This document shows positions 60,682 through 64,000 of a DNA stretch of 64,000 bases, in pieces. Location of the stretch: contig NC_092340.1 in the NCBI RefSeq assembly GCF_046630445.1, positions 18,144,001-18,208,000 on the forward strand. Reading direction: 5' to 3'. Every line of letters begins with the position of its first letter. Position 1 is the first letter of the stretch. The translations under genes were made by a program, and so were the position numbers. This DNA is from Rutidosis leptorrhynchoides (lineage: Eukaryota; Streptophyta; Magnoliopsida; Asterales; Asteraceae). Under the pieces are notes generated by a model, which ran no database searches, was not told the origin of the DNA, and worked only from the letters and a program-made list of their open reading frames with translations.

Positions 60682-62411
60682 TCACCAACTATACTAATTC
60701 AGGTCACTGTTTTCCATCTTTTTGCAACTTAATTCTGTAATACTCTAATACTACTACGTATTATATATGCATTTATCAGACAACAACAACATCATACATA
60801 AATCAAGCTGAAACTACCGAATATGATTTTTGTACAACAAATAATCAGTAATATAAGTTTCATGACCAAACCCTAAATCCGATAAACGAGATGAAATACT
60901 ACGTATTCAACAACAAAATTCAATTTGCTTAGATGCAGAAATACCTGTAAATTAACCTTTATGTATATTATTCAGGCTGCTGTGCTGTTTAAAAGAGTAC
61001 TTACTCGACCCGTTACCCAGCCCTCCCATTACAACCCTTCTTTGTCTTCAAGTGCTTATGACATGACTTTCTTCCCTAAGCGACCATTGTTATGTTTCCT
61101 TTGCTTGTGTCTGCTGAACTCAAACCTGGTGTAATCATTTTACCTCGTTATATTCGGATAATGACATTGATGATTGAGATAATGAAAGTTATCAAGTGTT
61201 CTTGGTTCTATAAAGTGTTCTATACTTAATTTTTGTACAAGTTTGTTTCCAATTAGCCTTATTGTTACATGATAAAGTTTTAGTGTTAAAGCACTTTAGT
61301 TTCCTTTTTTGGGAAATATTATCCATTTACATATTTATATACTACTCATAAAGTGTTTTTGATTTTTAATGCATGTTATATTGTTGCAGTTTTTATCTTT
61401 AGTATTAGAACTTCACATTGGATGTCTCACTAAGATAATTGGTTTATCATCACGAATAGGTAGAAATTGACCCTCTAAACTCGAAAGACAAGAATCATTG
61501 GTCTATAATCTCATTGTCCAATTTCAACACGAAATGTTGGAATAGAAAGAGAAAATAGATTATAAGTAGCAAAATATCCAAAAACAAAGCAACAAGACAG
61601 TGTTCATTCATGTTCTACATACAAAACAAGGGCGCTCAGTCCCAAGGTAATTTCTCCGGGATCGTTAAAAGATTTCGAATTTGTCACCAAGATTTGATAT
61701 ATATATAGGTGAAAACTTAGTTAACAAATGGCAAACCTAAGGCCTCGGCACCAGATCCAATTATGAAAAAACTTTTGATATGTTAGAAAAATATCCTAAT
61801 CAGTTTAAGTAAGCGATAATAAACAGTTTAAAACCCAACCACTATAATAAGTAGTCAGGTTCAAACCCAAAACAAGACAAACATAAATAATACGATAACT
61901 ATCTTGCTTAGCATATATAATAACTGAAATGGAATGTTAAACACCCAGTTCAGCTACTTACTACAATAAGTAAGTCACAATCTGCATGTTTCACAAAATC
62001 AAAAGTCAAGTTCGAACCTCAAAACAAGGGTGGTTTTTAATTAATTATTACAACCACTTGATCATAATAACTTAAAAGCTTAATTCCAGGTAAGCACTAT
62101 AAAAGTGGATTTAATTGTTGCCATGAGCATCATTAACAACAGTTTCGGGCACTTCGCCTGCAATACCAACACAATAGTACAAAAAAAAACAAACATCAGT
62201 AGGCTACTTTAGTGTCTTGCTTTTTTAAGCTTATCATCCAAGTGATCATGCCTAAAAACAAGAAATTTTAAATAAATCCAACCGAACAAGACATTCAAAT
62301 AAGTAGGTAAAATACAATATCAGGAAGAAAAAGAAAATATGGCATTGGTATCTTATTGTGCCATACTTTAATAAGCAGATGAGTTTAAATATCATATATC
62401 ATTGTGTTTTC

Positions 62412-62892
62412 AATTGATATGCGGAAATATTTCATTGATTGAATATGTAAACTGAAACGTTTTGATAAACTGAGTTGGAGATAAAAGATAACAAGAGAGT
62501 TTAAACTTTAAGGACTACATTTTGAATATATTGCTTATATCTCAGTTGTTTTAAAACTGATTCTCTAGTTTACAATGCACATGAACATGTTTAAATACAT
62601 CAAATGGTCTAACAGCTATTTCCTAAAGAGGTTAGGCTCCATAAACACTTTTGGAACCACCTTTATGTAAATGGCAATGTGCAGATATGTATCCGTTTTG
62701 TTGTCTTCATGGCTGGACTTGGTTTGGCAGCTTGTGAAAGTCTCTAAAGGGAAAGGATGAAACTTGTTTTCTGATCCCAAAGTCAAATTAACTAATATGG
62801 TAATTTGACTCTTGGCTCCTTGTATTCTAACACTCCCCTCAAGTTGAATAGTGGGATCTCCACAATTCAACTTGACCAATACATCATTGAGG
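62412..62892 (-). mobile_element. Ty1/copia 3'-end fossil (unit 4)
   Basis: Counterpart. LTR start at 62832, polypurine tract just beyond. Confidence 0.55.
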
Positions 62893-63137
62893 GGTCTTCA
62901 GTTGACTAGTCAATCACGAGCTAGCTAGTCTTCAATTTTGTTCACTCTTCTCTCTCGAAAAGGTATTGTTAATAATTACACTGACAAAAGCATACTTTAT
63001 GACAAATGACATGCTTTATGGTCAAACTAAATTTGACTTTGGTCAAAGCACAGTACTCAACGAAAATTCTATATATATTCGACCAAACCTATTTAATAAT
63101 TTAACGGTAGGTAACATACAGACAACTCTTATATTTT

Positions 63138-64000
63138 GGACTTTTCTCTCTCTCTCTCTCTAAAGTATAAAGGCTCTCCGTACTTTCTGGTTTCCGACTA
63201 GTTAATGGGCGCTCCGGCCACCGGCTTATCGCCGGTGGTTCGATGAATCTTTACCTTCTTATTTTCTTTCCCTTCGTTTCCATCTTTTTCTCCGTTCGAA
63301 TTGCTCCTGACTTGATTTCTCCTGCGTTGCACCTTCGCTGACGGCTAACACAGGCGGCGAAAGCCCTTATTGGTCTTTCTGTGCTCTGTCGTTCTCCCTT
63401 GGTCCGGATATGGTGGTTTTTCAGTCGATGTGGGTATGTTCGTGTGTTTTTAACTCCGGCACAGATTCCCAAGTTGCGGCTTCTATTCCATTTGCAGGCG
63501 GCGAGGTTCGTGATGAACCTCTGCAGCGGTTTCAGGTAACCTTCTTGGTAGCTTTTGTTTCTTTTTTGCGTTGATCTGTGCTATTTGTCCGAGATTCGGT
63601 CGGTGGTTATCAGAGTTTTTGTAATCTTTTATTAAAAATTGGCGAATTTTCGGTGGTCGCTGGGTTTTCCTGGGTGTTTGACGGCCGGCGGCGTCTTCTG
63701 TCGTGACTCTAAATCCTAAACCCTTAACCCTAATCTTTTATTAAAAATTTCCCTCTTTCCTTCCGAAGAAGTACAAATCGCAGCATTACTTGGCAGCGTC
63801 TTCGTTCGAATCTCTAATTTCACTTTTTATGTCATCATCAAATGAACAACGTTCATAATTAAGATGATCATATTTTCGTAGAATGTGCAAACACTGATCT
63901 TACTTCTTTATTTCTTGATCAGGTCAACTAATACAGTTATCGCCTCATATGGAAAAGCTCGTGCCATGTTATCTTTTACTACTAGTTCTTCGTTAATTAC
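63138..64000 (+). pseudogene. Spliced-gene relic, cut by window end (unit 4)
   Basis: Counterpart of unit 2, including the start of the private 'ttatcttttactactagttcttcg' duplication at 63969. Continues beyond the window. Confidence 0.35.

Larger units (their letters stand above)
42202..64000. repeat. Copy 2 of ~37-kb higher-order duplication (visible part)
   Basis: Partner of 4535-27300. Long stretches read identically by eye, for example 44558-52400 against 7569-15430, with only scattered substitutions. The duplication is therefore younger than the split between A-type and B-type units, which differ more from each other. Confidence 0.75.
54606..64000. repeat. Tandem unit 4, partial (B-type)
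   Basis: Fourth unit, cut by the window end. It follows unit 2 (17636-27300) at a constant offset of about 36,970 bases and shares unit 2's private features, such as the repeated flank at 59316-59413 (compare 22663-22758). Small differences include a shorter hAT MITE and a stretch at 61355-61388 that unit 2 lacks but units 1 and 3 keep. Confidence 0.9.

Noticed and set aside
1-64000. tRNA, rRNA or organelle DNA insertions
   Set aside because: No cloverleaf-like or rRNA-like text noticed on either strand; the only tRNA-related match is the primer site at 42174-42199.

Overview
This window looks like nuclear DNA of a flowering plant, probably a eudicot. It is AT-rich and has no compact genes. 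It carries an Athila-type Ty3 LTR element primed by tRNA-Asp, Mutator-like elements with 9-bp target duplications, hAT and Tourist-like MITEs, a Ty1/copia end fragment, plant-style intron borders and telo-box motifs. I could not fix the family from sequence alone.

Layout. The window is a tandem array of four large related units. Taking the recurring ttcacaa(c/t)agccatgag word as an arbitrary start, they begin at 1, 17636, 33510 and 54606 (17.6 kb, 15.9 kb, 21.1 kb and an incomplete 9.4 kb). The array also has a longer period. The second part of unit 3 and all of unit 4 repeat the second part of unit 1 and the first part of unit 2 at offsets of 36,970-36,989 bases. This gives an ABAB pattern and points to a recent ~37-kb segmental duplication laid over an older duplication of the ~16-kb unit.

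Each unit contains, in order: the end of a plus-strand gene relic (copy B) meeting a minus-strand relative (copy C) tail to tail; a foldback Mutator-like element inside copy C that carries two more relatives head to head (D and E); a hAT MITE with 'ggatatggat' subrepeats; a Tourist-like MITE; locally duplicated MITE-end segments and a compound microsatellite; a non-coding segment ending in a poly-A tract; a short conserved ORF; a candidate terminal exon on the minus strand; a Ty1/copia end fossil; a spliced-gene relic on the plus strand; and a third relative on the minus strand (copy A), head to head with the next copy B. Copies A to E appear to belong to one unrecognised family. They share motifs such as SxMLFRE, GGPWVQM, KRQxF(I/V)R(I/V)YE and RYxxRxxLN. 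Almost all are broken.

An Athila-type element sits at the same base in unit 1 and unit 3, with the same 5-bp target duplication. It is a solo LTR in unit 1. In unit 3 it is an LTR plus gag-protease piece that begins at an illegitimate junction with unit DNA. No intact cellular gene is convincingly supported. The only long open reading frame is the retroelement gag-protease frame (38979-41693, minus). The main interest is the many-fold inverted arrangement of one unknown family, which could fold into long hairpins, and how foldback elements spread it.
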